DNA from: CAZRIP01 sp964600165
Lineage (GTDB): Bacteria > Elusimicrobiota > Elusimicrobia > UBA1565 > UBA9628
Length of the DNA stretch: 11,191 bases
Assembly (NCBI GenBank): GCA_964600165.1
Contig: CAZRIP010000117.1
Span: 1 to 11,191 of the forward strand
Direction of reading: 5' to 3'
A program made the position numbers and the translations under genes. How positions within the stretch are numbered: position 1 is the stretch's first letter; the number at the start of each line of letters is the position of its first letter. Below the pieces are notes generated by a model. The model saw only the letters and a list, made by a program, of their open reading frames with translations, was not told where the DNA came from and searched no databases. Positions 1-6,856 of this stretch are shown here, one piece after another.

Positions 1-1
1 C

Positions 2-1798
2 GCCGAGAAATCGGGCGCGGTCTCGCAGAGCGCCGAGCTCGGAAAAATTTGGTCCGGGGCGCGCGGAGAACCCGCGAGCGTCAACGCACTGTGGCCGGCC
101 ACGGTAGGTGGACGCGGCCGCGCGAGCAGTCTCCTTCGCCGAGCGACGGCGGGCGTTTTGACGGCAGCCGCCATCCTCGCGCCGAAAGCCGCGCTCGCCG
201 CTCCCGCGACCCAGGCGGCCCCCGCGCTCGCCGCGAAGGCGGCCATCCCCGTCGGCGTCGCGCATTTTCTCGCCGCGTACGGGAAATGGGTCGCGGGCGG
301 CGCGATCCTCGCCGGCACCTACGCCGCGAGCCAAGCCGTCGTCTTCGTCGTCGACAAGATCGCCAAGGCCGGCAAGTGGGAGCCGACGACGGCCGTCGCC
401 GCGCGCCTGGCGGCGCGCATCGGCACGGTGACCGCGGGCGTGCTCATCGGCATGCACGCGGCCGGCGTGCCGACCGACGCGCTCGTGACGACCTTCGGCC
501 TCGGCGGCGTCGGCGTGACGATGGCGGTCAAGGATTTCGTGGGCAACACGATCGAGGGCGCGAAAGTCCTCGTCAACCAGCCCTTCATCATCGGCGACAA
601 GATCAAGCTCGGCGACGTCCAATACGTCGTGGCCGGGATGGACCTCTACTACGTCAAGCTTCAGCGCGACGGCCTCGACTCCTCGCCGACGTTCAAGCCC
701 TACGGCGAGCTCGCGGGGTCCTCGATCAAGGTTTTTCGCCCGTATTCGACGACGCACAAGACCAAGCTCCTCGCGGGCCTTTCGCTGGGCGGCGCTTTCA
801 AACGCGCGTTGAGCGCTCCGGGCCTGATGTGGGAGGCGACCAAGGAGATGCCGCGCCCGAACCTCAAGCGCGCGTCGCTTTGGCTCGGCGCGGGCTTGGC
901 GCTGCTCGTCGGCATCCCGAGGCTCGAGGCGCTCGTCATCGGCGGGTTGCCGAAGCATCTCGTCTCGATGGCTCCGGCGCTCGGCCTGGCTTCCGCCGTG
1001 CTCGCGTCCGCGGGCGTCGGCTACGTCGCGTACAAGATCGCGCGCTTGGTCAAGGCGACGATCGAGAGCTGGGCCCAGAAGCGCGGCTGGAGCCCGTGGG
1101 TCAAGCGCGCCGCCGGCGTCGCGGCGTTCGCGGCGATCGCGGCGGCCGGCGTCGCGGCGATCTACCTCGGCCTGCCCATCGCGAAAAGCCTCGTCGCGGT
1201 GGGCCTGGCCGGCAACGTCTCGAGCGTCGCGGGCTTCCTGCACGCGGCGTTCTCTTGGCTCGAGGCCGGAGCGATCATCGCGGCGACGCGCTCCGCGCAA
1301 AACTGGGTCTCCGGCTTCATCGACCATCTGTCCGCGAAGTTCGGCTGGAACCCGCAGCTGGTCCTGGCGCTCAAGCTCGGCGTCGAGGCGCTCTCCTACG
1401 TCGTCGGCGGCTCGCTCGCGCTGCGGACGGTGGGCATGACCTGGTGCTCGCTGTTGAAGACCCTCGGCGCGACCTCCGCCGCGCTCGGCTGGGCGGCTTC
1501 CGACGTGCTCGGCAACCTCATCAACGGCGTTTGGCTCTTGTGGCGCAAGCCGTTCCGCGTGCACGATTGGCTCGAGGTCGATGGATACGTCGGTCAAGTC
1601 GTCGATATGACGGTGCAGTATGTGGTACTATCTCAGGAAGATGGCTCCCATGTCCTCGTTCCCCAAGGCGTCATGAAGAAAGGCTTCACTCCTCTCAAGA
1701 CTCCCGCCGACGTCGCGCGCGCGAAAGCCGCGCGCAAGGACGCCGCCGACCAGGCCGCGTTCCTCGCCGAGCTTTACAACAAGGCGAAGACGAAGTGA
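2..1798 (+). CDS. MscS-like mechanosensitive channel protein with two MscS modules (5' end probably outside window)
   Basis: Predicted inner-membrane channel of the MscS superfamily, which opens under membrane tension to release solutes. The frame has no stop from base 2, so the true start may lie upstream. The only usable in-window start before the conserved part is TTG at 158 (546 aa), with a poor ribosome site, and residue numbers here use it. Hydrophobic segments lie near 38-66, 83-122, 238-262, 267-297, 316-350 and 400-425. Two MscS-type units are visible. Residues 114-151 (GxG-rich helix, DFVGN, then QPFIIGD) and 437-474 (SDVLGN, then KPFRVHD) align without gaps with 11 of 38 identities. 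After the second comes a good MscS beta-domain (GQVVDMTVQYVVLSQEDG, then VLVPQ, 479-503). The beta region after the first (152-195) is degenerate. The C-terminus is basic and Ala-rich. The stop overlaps the typA start, suggesting one operon. Family call is confident; the start is not. Confidence 0.8.
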   Translation, partial: AEKSGAVSQSAELGKIWSGARGEPASVNALWPATVGGRGRASSLLRRATAGVLTAAAILAPKAALAAPATQAAPALAAKAAIPVGVAHFLAAYGKWVAGGAILAGTYAASQAVVFVVDKIAKAGKWEPTTAVAARLAARIGTVTAGVLIGMHAAGVPTDALVTTFGLGGVGVTMAVKDFVGNTIEGAKVLVNQPFIIGDKIKLGDVQYVVAGMDLYYVKLQRDGLDSSPTFKPYGELAGSSIKVFRPYSTTHKTKLLAGLSLGGAFKRALSAPGLMWEATKEMPRPNLKRASLWLGAGLALLVGIPRLEALVIGGLPKHLVSMAPALGLASAVLASAGVGYVAYKIARLVKATIESWAQKRGWSPWVKRAAGVAAFAAIAAAGVAAIYLGLPIAKSLVAVGLAGNVSSVAGFLHAAFSWLEAGAIIAATRSAQNWVSGFIDHLSAKFGWNPQLVLALKLGVEALSYVVGGSLALRTVGMTWCSLLKTLGATSAALGWAASDVLGNLINGVWLLWRKPFRVHDWLEVDGYVGQVVDMTVQYVVLSQEDGSHVLVPQGVMKKGFTPLKTPADVARAKAARKDAADQAAFLAELYNKAKTK

Positions 1799-3645
1799 CG
1801 ACGGCCGCAACCGAGCGCAGGCAGGACCTGCGCAATATCGCGATCATCGCGCACGTCGACCACGGCAAGACCACGCTCGTCGACTCCATGCTCAAGCAGA
1901 CCGGCGAATTCCTCGTCAAGGCCGACGCGGCGCAAGACCAGGTCTTGGACTCCAATCCTCTCGAGCGCGAGCGCGGCATCACGATCCTCGCGAAGAACAC
2001 GTCGGTCCCTTATAAAGGAACGACGATCAACATCGTCGACACCCCCGGCCACGCCGATTTCGGCTCCGAGGTCGAGCGCATCTTGAAGATGGTCGACGGC
2101 TGCCTTCTCGTCGTCGACGCCGTCGAGGGCCCGATGCCGCAGACGCGCTTCGTCTTGCGCAAGGCGCTTTCGATCGGCCTGCACCCGATCGTCGTCATCA
2201 ACAAGATGGACCGGCCGCACATCCGGCCGGTCGAGGCGTTAAACAAGATCTTCGACCTCTTCATCGACCTGGGCGCGTCCGAGCCGCAGATGGAATTCCC
2301 CGTCGTCTACGCCGCGGGGAAAGCCGGGTGGGCCTCTTTCGAGGTCGACAAGATCGGCAAGGACATGACGCCGCTCTTCGAGACGATCTTGAAGTCCGTC
2401 CCCGGCCCTCACGTCGACGAGTCGAAGCCGCTCCAGCTGCTCGTCACGATGCTCGACTACTCGAACTATCTCGGCAAGATCGGCATCGGCCGCATCGTCA
2501 ACGGCAAGATCAAGAAGTCCGAGACCGTCTCGCTGATGAAGCCGGACGGCAAGATCATCCCCGGCCGGATCACGATGCTCCAGAAATACTACGGCTTGCA
2601 GCGCCGCGACGTAGAAGCTGTTTCTGCGGGCGATATCGTCGCGCTGGCGGGCTTGGAGACGATCAACGTCGGCGACACGGTCGCTTCCGGAGAAAACCCG
2701 CAAGCGCTGCCGCCCCTCGAGATCGACGAGCCCACCCTCTCGATGGAGTTCACGGTCAACAATTCCCCTTTCGCGGGCCGCGAGGGCAAGTTCGTCACGA
2801 GCCGCCACATCAAGGACCGGCTCTTGAAAGAGCAGCAGATCAACGTCGGCCTGAAGATCGAGCAGCTGCCGGGCGAGGGCAATTTCAAGGTCAGCGGCCG
2901 CGGCGAGCTGCACCTCTCGATCCTCATCGAGACGATGCGCCGCGAGGGCTACGAGCTCGCCGTGTCGCGCCCCGAGGTCATCTATAAAGAAGTCGACGGG
3001 CAGACGATGGAGCCGATGGAGCATCTCGTCGTCGACGTGCCGAGCGAGTATCAGGGCGCGGTCATCGAGACGATGGGCAAGCGCTTCGCGAGCATGATCA
3101 ACATGACGCCGGAAGGCACGCACCGCGTCCGGCTCGAGTACAACATCGCCTCGCGCGGCCTGATGGGCTTTAAGTCCGACCTGATGACGATCACCAAGGG
3201 CACGGGCATGATGCACCACTCCTTCAACGGCTACGGGCCCAAGGGCAACGAGCCTCCGGGGCGGCCCAACGGCGTGCTGATCTGCAAGGAAGCCGGCTCG
3301 ACGACCGGCTACGCGCTGTCGAACCTGCAGGAGCGCTCGGAGTTCTTCGTCGCGCCCGGCGTCGACGTCTACGAAGGCATGATCGTCGGCTCCAACTCGC
3401 GCTCGGCCGACATGGTCGTCAACCCGTGCAAGGCCAAGGCGTTGACGAACATGCGCTCGAAGGCCACCGACGACGCCATCCAGCTCGAGCCTCCGAAGAT
3501 CTTCTCGCTCGAGCAGGCCCTCGAGTTCATCGACGGCAACGAGCTCGTCGAGGTCACCCCGAAGTCGATCCGGTTGAGGAAGAAGGTCCTCAACGCCTCC
3601 CTGCGCAAGCGCGCCGACAAAAGCAACAACGAAGCCGGCGGCTGA
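1795..3645 (+). CDS. typA: Ribosome-associated translational GTPase TypA/BipA
   Basis: TypA/BipA is an EF-G-like GTPase that binds the ribosome and is known to help 50S assembly and growth under stress or cold. The product is 616 aa, the normal family length. The GTPase domain is complete: G1 AHVDHGKTT (19-27), switch I RGITI (60-64), G3 DTPGH (82-86), G4 NKMD (136-139) and a G5 region near 172-179 (YAAGKAGW). A beta-barrel domain 2 starts near 208, followed by EF-G III/V-like domains and the BipA-specific C-terminal domain, recognisable by RGLMGF, the GTGMMHH segment and FNGYGPKG. The GTG start at 1795 is chosen because the N-terminus then begins about 12 residues before RNIAIIAHVDHGKTT, as in the family. 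The GTG overlaps the upstream stop by 4 nt, pointing to coupled translation; no strong Shine-Dalgarno is visible. The same frame stays open far upstream to about position 49, but that part is a high-GC shadow of the channel gene, not a fusion. Confidence 0.96.
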   Translation: MTTAATERRQDLRNIAIIAHVDHGKTTLVDSMLKQTGEFLVKADAAQDQVLDSNPLERERGITILAKNTSVPYKGTTINIVDTPGHADFGSEVERILKMVDGCLLVVDAVEGPMPQTRFVLRKALSIGLHPIVVINKMDRPHIRPVEALNKIFDLFIDLGASEPQMEFPVVYAAGKAGWASFEVDKIGKDMTPLFETILKSVPGPHVDESKPLQLLVTMLDYSNYLGKIGIGRIVNGKIKKSETVSLMKPDGKIIPGRITMLQKYYGLQRRDVEAVSAGDIVALAGLETINVGDTVASGENPQALPPLEIDEPTLSMEFTVNNSPFAGREGKFVTSRHIKDRLLKEQQINVGLKIEQLPGEGNFKVSGRGELHLSILIETMRREGYELAVSRPEVIYKEVDGQTMEPMEHLVVDVPSEYQGAVIETMGKRFASMINMTPEGTHRVRLEYNIASRGLMGFKSDLMTITKGTGMMHHSFNGYGPKGNEPPGRPNGVLICKEAGSTTGYALSNLQERSEFFVAPGVDVYEGMIVGSNSRSADMVVNPCKAKALTNMRSKATDDAIQLEPPKIFSLEQALEFIDGNELVEVTPKSIRLRKKVLNASLRKRADKSNNEAGG

Positions 3646-3659
3646 CCCACCATTTGGGG

Positions 3660-3665
3660 TATACT
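3660..3665 (+). promoter_or_regulatory. Candidate -10 box (TATACT) just after typA
   Basis: TATACT lies 15 nt after the typA stop codon and matches the sigma70 -10 consensus at five of six positions, in an otherwise G+C-rich stretch. No convincing -35 hexamer sits 16-18 nt upstream, so it is a weak promoter call. If active it would start a transcript near 3672 that ends at the terminator at 3847. Confidence 0.35.
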
Positions 3666-3666
3666 G

Positions 3667-3847
3667 AAGCAGGGACTCCCGCCGGGAGAACCGCGGCGCA
3701 GACGAAGCGCGCGAGCGCCCTGGAGCCCTTCCGGGCTCGAAAGCGCCTCCGGTCCCGGCCTAGAATCCCGGGTTTCGACGGCTGGCTCGTCGGAACCTAG
3801 ACTGCCGGGCGGACTCGTCGTCAAGGCGATCCGCCCGGGCTCTTTTT
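3667..3847 (+). ncRNA. Candidate structured small RNA or long structured 3' UTR of typA
   Basis: About 180 nt without a convincing gene, bounded by a TATACT -10-like box on the left and an intrinsic terminator on the right. Four hairpins can be read in series. They are CTCCC/GGGAG with a 3-nt loop (3676-3688), GAGCCC/GGGCTC with a TTCC loop (3723-3738, flanked by an outer GCGC/GCGC pair), GGTTTCGACG/CGTCGGAACC with a 7-nt loop and one G-U pair (3771-3797), and the terminator hairpin (3805-3838). The length would suit a 6S-like or regulatory RNA. I did not recognise the conserved cores of SRP RNA, RNase P RNA or tmRNA, so no family is assigned. The simpler alternative is that it is the 3' end of the channel-typA mRNA. 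Confidence 0.35.
3804..3847 (+). terminator. Intrinsic terminator after typA
   Basis: A 9-bp perfect stem, CCGGGCGGA (3805-3813) with TCCGCCCGG (3830-3838), has a 16-nt loop and is followed by GCTCTTTTT. The U-tract is on the + strand side, so it ends rightward transcription from typA (or the candidate RNA). It sits exactly at the 3' end of the convergent minus-strand gene, whose stop codon lies inside the T-run. Confidence 0.8.
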
Positions 3848-4268
3848 AGGGGACTTGCGGCTCGGGAAGCACGATCGACGCGGGCGGGCTCTCCGCCGTG
3901 CCGGCCTCGTTGACGACGACGGCGCGCACGCTCAGACGGATCGGCTCGCCGTCTTGCGGGAACGGGACGTGCACGATCGTCGTGAAGGCGCCGCCGGCGC
4001 CGAGCGGCAGCGGGCCCGAGACTCCGGGCGCGTTGGAGCCTTCACGGCCCTCGAACGTCGCGCCGAGCGCCGTGCAGTTCGGCGCCTGCGTCACGCGGCC
4101 GGAGATCTCGATCGCGGCCTCGGTGGATTCGATCGCAGCCGTCGCCGGCGGCGTCGACGGCGCGACCTCGAGCGTCACGCGCGGCGGCTGCGCGCACGGG
4201 GGAACGACTCGGGGAGAGCCGGCATGGACGGATTGCGCGAGAAACGTCACGATCACCGCGCGCCACAT
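3846..4268 (-). CDS. Small secreted protein with a probable Ig-like beta-sandwich domain
   Basis: 140-aa protein of no recognised family. Residues 1-16 form a Sec signal peptide (MWRAVIVTFLAQSVHA, cleavage after AxA-like VHA). The rest alternates short beta-prone stretches (VTLEV, AAIEISGRV, GGAFTTIVHVPF, IRLSVRAVVVNEAG) with Pro/Gly turns. This pattern resembles bacterial Ig-like or fibronectin-type repeats of envelope proteins. Cys25 and Cys65 could form a disulfide. The frame also opens at TTG 4304, but ATG 4268 is preferred because it begins the signal peptide and has a TATCAT box 6 nt before it. It lies 47 nt downstream of the FIST cyclase gene on the same strand, so the two may be co-transcribed. 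An accessory or structural envelope role is inferred only. Confidence 0.72.
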   Translation of the reverse strand: MWRAVIVTFLAQSVHAGSPRVVPPCAQPPRVTLEVAPSTPPATAAIESTEAAIEISGRVTQAPNCTALGATFEGREGSNAPGVSGPLPLGAGGAFTTIVHVPFPQDGEPIRLSVRAVVVNEAGTAESPPASIVLPEPQVP

Positions 4269-4274
4269 GAAGCC

Positions 4275-4304
4275 ATGATACCGCGCGCCCTCGTTGCGGA
4301 CCAA
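4275..4304 (-). promoter_or_regulatory. Candidate promoter of the small secreted protein gene
   Basis: Read on the minus strand, TTGGTC (4304-4299), an 18-nt spacer and TATCAT (4280-4275) precede the ATG at 4268 by 6 nt. The -10 is good and the -35 is poor. The predicted start of transcription falls on the start codon, so the mRNA from this site would be leaderless. Part of it lies in the 47-nt gap after the cyclase gene. Confidence 0.4.
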
Positions 4305-4315
4305 TGACGGCGACG

Positions 4316-6283
4316 TCAGGCCGGGACGCAGTCCCAGCAGACGATCGGGGCGGTCTTGCCCTTGACCTGGATCTTCTTGCGGGAGGCGTCCGACAGAAGC
4401 GTCCGGGCCGCGCGGTAGACCTGATCGGAAACGAGGAGCCGGCCGGGCGTCGCGTTGGACTCCAGGCGCTGGGCGAGGTTGACCGCGTCGCCGATGTAGG
4501 TGTACTCGCGTCGCGACTGCGAGCCGACGTTCGCGCGCACGGCGCGCCCGGCGTTGATCCCGATGCGCACCGAGAAGGGCGTGCCCTTTAGACGCGAGAA
4601 GAGCGTCAGGATTCGGGCGGCGGCCTCGACGGCGTTTCGCGGCGACTTGAAGGCGGCGAAGATGCAGTCGCCGATGAACTTGTCGACCTCGCCGCCGCAG
4701 GCGTAGATGGCGTCCGTGGCCGGCTCGAAGAGCTGATTGAGGGCGGCGACGACCTCGCAGGGGCCGTGCTTCTCGGAATAAGAAGTGAAGCCCTTGACGT
4801 CCATGAACAGGAACGCGCCTCGGAAATCGGCGTCGGTGAGCTCGTAGCGGCCGCGCGCGGCGTTGCGGCCGATTCTCGAATAGACGTCGTGGGGCGTGTA
4901 GCGGTAGATGACCTCGCCTTGCCGGCGCAGCTTCTCGGCGTCCTGATAAGACTTGCGGCTCATGTTGGCGAGGAACGCCTCGGTGCCGTCCAAGATCTCC
5001 TCGCTCTTGTCGAGCAGCGCGCGCAGGTCGCCCGCTTTATCCGGAGGGCAGTCCTCGCAGCGCGGGACCGAGACTTTCTTCGGACGCTTCCTCGAGCCGA
5101 GCGCGAGGAGCGCCACGGTCGTCGTGTGGTAGGCGGAGCCCGAGGCGGCCGCGGCGGCGTAGCGGCTTTCATAAGGCACGATCTCGCCGCCCGAGTAATA
5201 GCCGAAGATCGGCACGTCGTAGCCGAACACTTCGCGCACGGCCGAGACTTCGCCGTCCATCTTGCTGTGCAGGATGGCGTTGCGCGTGCAGCAGGAGACC
5301 ATGACGATCAGGCGGGGCGGGACGCCGCCGAGCGCGTCGAGGCAGCGCCGGGCCGCCGCGCGCGAGCCCTCGACGAGCGCCTTGCGGCTCGCCTGGATCA
5401 AGCGGACCTTCTTGCCCTGCAGGTTCTCCGCCGGGAAATAGGTGATGCAGCCCCGCTTGAAGTCGCACTCGACCGGGAGCTTCATCACCGAGCGCCCGCC
5501 GCCCAGCGGCAGCGAGAAGCCGTAGCGCTGGATCATGAGGCGGAAGAACTCGTCGTCGCGCTCGTCGCCGACGAACTGGCGGTAGTAGTCGAAGACCGGC
5601 ATGCCCTCGACCTCGTAGACCTTCGGGCCGTCGCAGCGCGTGAGCGTCACCTCGGGTCCGACCGGCTGCCAGCCGTGCTCGAAGGCGAAGGAGGCCGCGT
5701 AGTCGCCGCGCGGAAGATCGAGCAGCGCCAGGCGCGCGCCGCGCCGCGTCAGCCGCGGCCCGGAGTACTGGTAGTTCGTCCAAAAATCCGCGTCGTCCAT
5801 CCCGAGGTCGTAGGCGCCGCAGCACATGCCGCCGAAAACAGGCGCGCGCGCGAGCCGCGAGCGCAGCCCGTGAATGGTCTCGTTGTCGTGCCCGGTGGCG
5901 ATCGAGGCGAAGAGCAGCGCGAGCGGCAATCCCGCGGGCTCGGGCAGCCCTCGCGCGAGGGCCAGGCCGGTATCGAAAGGCGTCTTTTTGAAATCGGTGC
6001 ACGTGAGATCGACGCGCGCGCCGTCGAGGCCGAGCAGCAGCGCGACGACGGAGCGCTTGGTCGCGCCCGCGGTCGAGATCTCGGCGTAGGACGAGCCGCC
6101 GATGAGGATGCGCGGATCCAGCTCCTCGCAGAGCGCGCGGTGGATCTTTCGTTGATCCAAGTCGATCGAGCCGAAGACGAGCGCCAGAGAGGGCTTCTTG
6201 ACGGCCCGCCGGGCCTGCCGCACGGCTTCGCGCGCCGCGCGCGCGGGGTCCGCGCCTTGTCCGAGGCCGATGCCGATCTCCAC
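4316..6283 (-). CDS. FIST sensor domain-class III adenylate cyclase
   Basis: 655-aa soluble two-part signalling protein. Residues 1 to about 400 match the FIST_N/FIST_C sensory fold, thought to bind small ligands such as amino acids. Clues are the N-terminal beta-alpha unit ending LALVFGSID (33-41), IGGSSYAEIS (61-70), VFGGMCCGAYD (149-159) and the closing IFGYYSGGEIVPY (359-371). A linker with CEDC (409-412) and a helical stretch (415-455) leads to a class III nucleotide cyclase domain from about 488. The catalytic set is complete: metal-binding Asp495 (FMDVKGFT) and Asp539 (KFIGD), adenine-selecting Lys535 and Thr595 (EYTYIGD), and Asn602/Arg606 (NLAQR). The Lys/Thr pair is typical of class IIIb enzymes, so ATP to cAMP is predicted. 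There are no membrane segments. The start is GTG 6283, placed by the FIST N-terminus and by a promoter ending just before it. The gene is divergent from the pilin gene. Confidence 0.9.
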   Translation of the reverse strand: MEIGIGLGQGADPARAAREAVRQARRAVKKPSLALVFGSIDLDQRKIHRALCEELDPRILIGGSSYAEISTAGATKRSVVALLLGLDGARVDLTCTDFKKTPFDTGLALARGLPEPAGLPLALLFASIATGHDNETIHGLRSRLARAPVFGGMCCGAYDLGMDDADFWTNYQYSGPRLTRRGARLALLDLPRGDYAASFAFEHGWQPVGPEVTLTRCDGPKVYEVEGMPVFDYYRQFVGDERDDEFFRLMIQRYGFSLPLGGGRSVMKLPVECDFKRGCITYFPAENLQGKKVRLIQASRKALVEGSRAAARRCLDALGGVPPRLIVMVSCCTRNAILHSKMDGEVSAVREVFGYDVPIFGYYSGGEIVPYESRYAAAAASGSAYHTTTVALLALGSRKRPKKVSVPRCEDCPPDKAGDLRALLDKSEEILDGTEAFLANMSRKSYQDAEKLRRQGEVIYRYTPHDVYSRIGRNAARGRYELTDADFRGAFLFMDVKGFTSYSEKHGPCEVVAALNQLFEPATDAIYACGGEVDKFIGDCIFAAFKSPRNAVEAAARILTLFSRLKGTPFSVRIGINAGRAVRANVGSQSRREYTYIGDAVNLAQRLESNATPGRLLVSDQVYRAARTLLSDASRKKIQVKGKTAPIVCWDCVPA

Positions 6284-6289
6284 GCGCGG

Positions 6290-6318
6290 AGTGTAACAGG
6301 CCTTTCCGGAAAACTCAA
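6290..6318 (-). promoter_or_regulatory. Sigma70-type promoter of the FIST-cyclase gene
   Basis: On the minus strand, TTGAGT (6318-6313), a 17-nt spacer and TACACT (6295-6290) precede the GTG start by 6 nt. Spacing is ideal and the predicted transcription start falls on the GTG, giving a leaderless mRNA. One half of an inverted repeat (6294-6303) overlaps the -10 and spacer. Confidence 0.7.
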
Positions 6319-6369
6319 CCTGACAAAATGTGACCGTTGACGCCTTGACAGGCCGCCTCAGGCCTGTTA
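6294..6369. repeat. Inverted repeat in the cyclase-pilin intergenic region (possible operator)
   Basis: TAACAGGCCT at 6294-6303 and its exact reverse complement AGGCCTGTTA at 6360-6369 lie 56 nt apart. The first overlaps the -10/spacer of the leftward promoter, the second the spacer/-10 of the rightward promoter. A third partial copy, ACAGGCC at 6348-6354, forms a tight inverted pair with GGCCTGT at 6361-6367. The symmetric placement would suit a regulator binding both promoters, with or without DNA looping. No protein is assigned. Confidence 0.5.
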
Positions 6370-6373
6370 GCCT
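6345..6373 (+). promoter_or_regulatory. Sigma70-type promoter of the pilin gene
   Basis: A perfect TTGACA (6345-6350) is followed by a 17-nt spacer and TAGCCT (6368-6373), which keeps the key T, A and final T of a -10 box. Transcription would begin near 6380. A Shine-Dalgarno-like GAGGTG (6375-6380) sits 5 nt before the ATG at 6386 but would lie largely at or upstream of that start point. Either the transcript starts slightly earlier or this mRNA has a very short leader. Confidence 0.55.
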
Positions 6374-6385
6374 TGAGGTGACGCG

Positions 6386-6856
6386 ATGGCGACTACTATA
6401 AAGGGAAAGAACCGCGGCTTCACGCTGATGGAGCTCATGATCGTCGTGAGCATCCTCGCCATCATGGCGTCGATCGCCCTTCCAAAATACGCCGACATGC
6501 TGCTCAAGGCCACCGAGGGCACGCAGAAGGGCAACCTTGGCTCGCTGCGCTCGGCGCTGCAGATCTATTACGCCGACAACACGGGCATTTTCCCGAGCTG
6601 CGCGGTATCGCCCGGCTCAACCGTCTTGACCGACGCGCTGATCCCGAAATACATACCCAACATCCCCATGGTCAAAAACGGGCTGCACCCGACGACGAAC
6701 AGCGTTTATTGCGATTACGAGATCGTCGCGGGCGCGGTGCACGACGGGCAGGGCTGGTACTACGACGGCGCCTTGCCGACCGACAGCCAGAACGGCGGCG
6801 TCTTCGTCGCCTGCGACCATACCGACACGATCGGAAGCTCCTGGACCAACTACTGA
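6386..6856 (+). CDS. Type IV pilin-like / type II secretion pseudopilin precursor
   Basis: 156-aa prepilin. The short basic leader ends in Gly11. Cleavage by prepilin peptidase before Phe12 would give a mature N-terminus FTLMELMIVV with the conserved Glu at mature position 5 (Glu16). The hydrophobic helix runs from 12 to about 32 and continues as an amphipathic helix (PKYADMLLKATEG to SLRSALQIYYAD, 33-64), as in type IV pilins and GspG-like pseudopilins. The globular part is small, with Cys72, Cys109 and Cys143. The ATG at 6386 is supported by GAGGTG 5 nt upstream and by the normal leader length. It could build a pilus, a secretion pseudopilus or a DNA-uptake fibre; the sequence alone does not separate these. 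No assembly ATPase, platform or secretin gene is in the window, so the machinery must be elsewhere. Confidence 0.92.
   Translation: MATTIKGKNRGFTLMELMIVVSILAIMASIALPKYADMLLKATEGTQKGNLGSLRSALQIYYADNTGIFPSCAVSPGSTVLTDALIPKYIPNIPMVKNGLHPTTNSVYCDYEIVAGAVHDGQGWYYDGALPTDSQNGGVFVACDHTDTIGSSWTNY

Noticed and set aside
49..1794. Frame continuous with typA that would make a 1198-aa fusion
   Set aside because: The stretch upstream of GTG 1795 is Arg-rich shadow sequence of the channel gene in another frame. TypA has its normal length from 1795.
2239..3219. 326-aa open frame antisense to typA
   Set aside because: Asp/Arg/Ala/Leu-rich low-information protein typical of antisense high-GC shadows, lying wholly within a well-identified gene.
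3769..3800. GGTTTCGACGG resembling the 5' end of tmRNA
   Set aside because: A tmRNA needs about 350 nt with a tRNA-like 3' end and a tag frame, but a terminator follows within 70 nt. The match is part of a simple hairpin.
3801..3847. Terminator for the minus-strand small secreted protein gene
   Set aside because: Read leftward the hairpin is not followed by a U-tract, so it only qualifies as a + strand terminator.
4766..6340. 524-aa open frame antisense to the FIST-cyclase gene
   Set aside because: The protein is Arg/Ala/Asp/Val-rich with no motifs, and the opposite strand encodes an intact two-domain enzyme.
6329..6345. TGTGA half of a CRP-type site between the cyclase and pilin genes
   Set aside because: The second half (TCACA at a 6-nt spacing) is absent; ACGCC is found instead.
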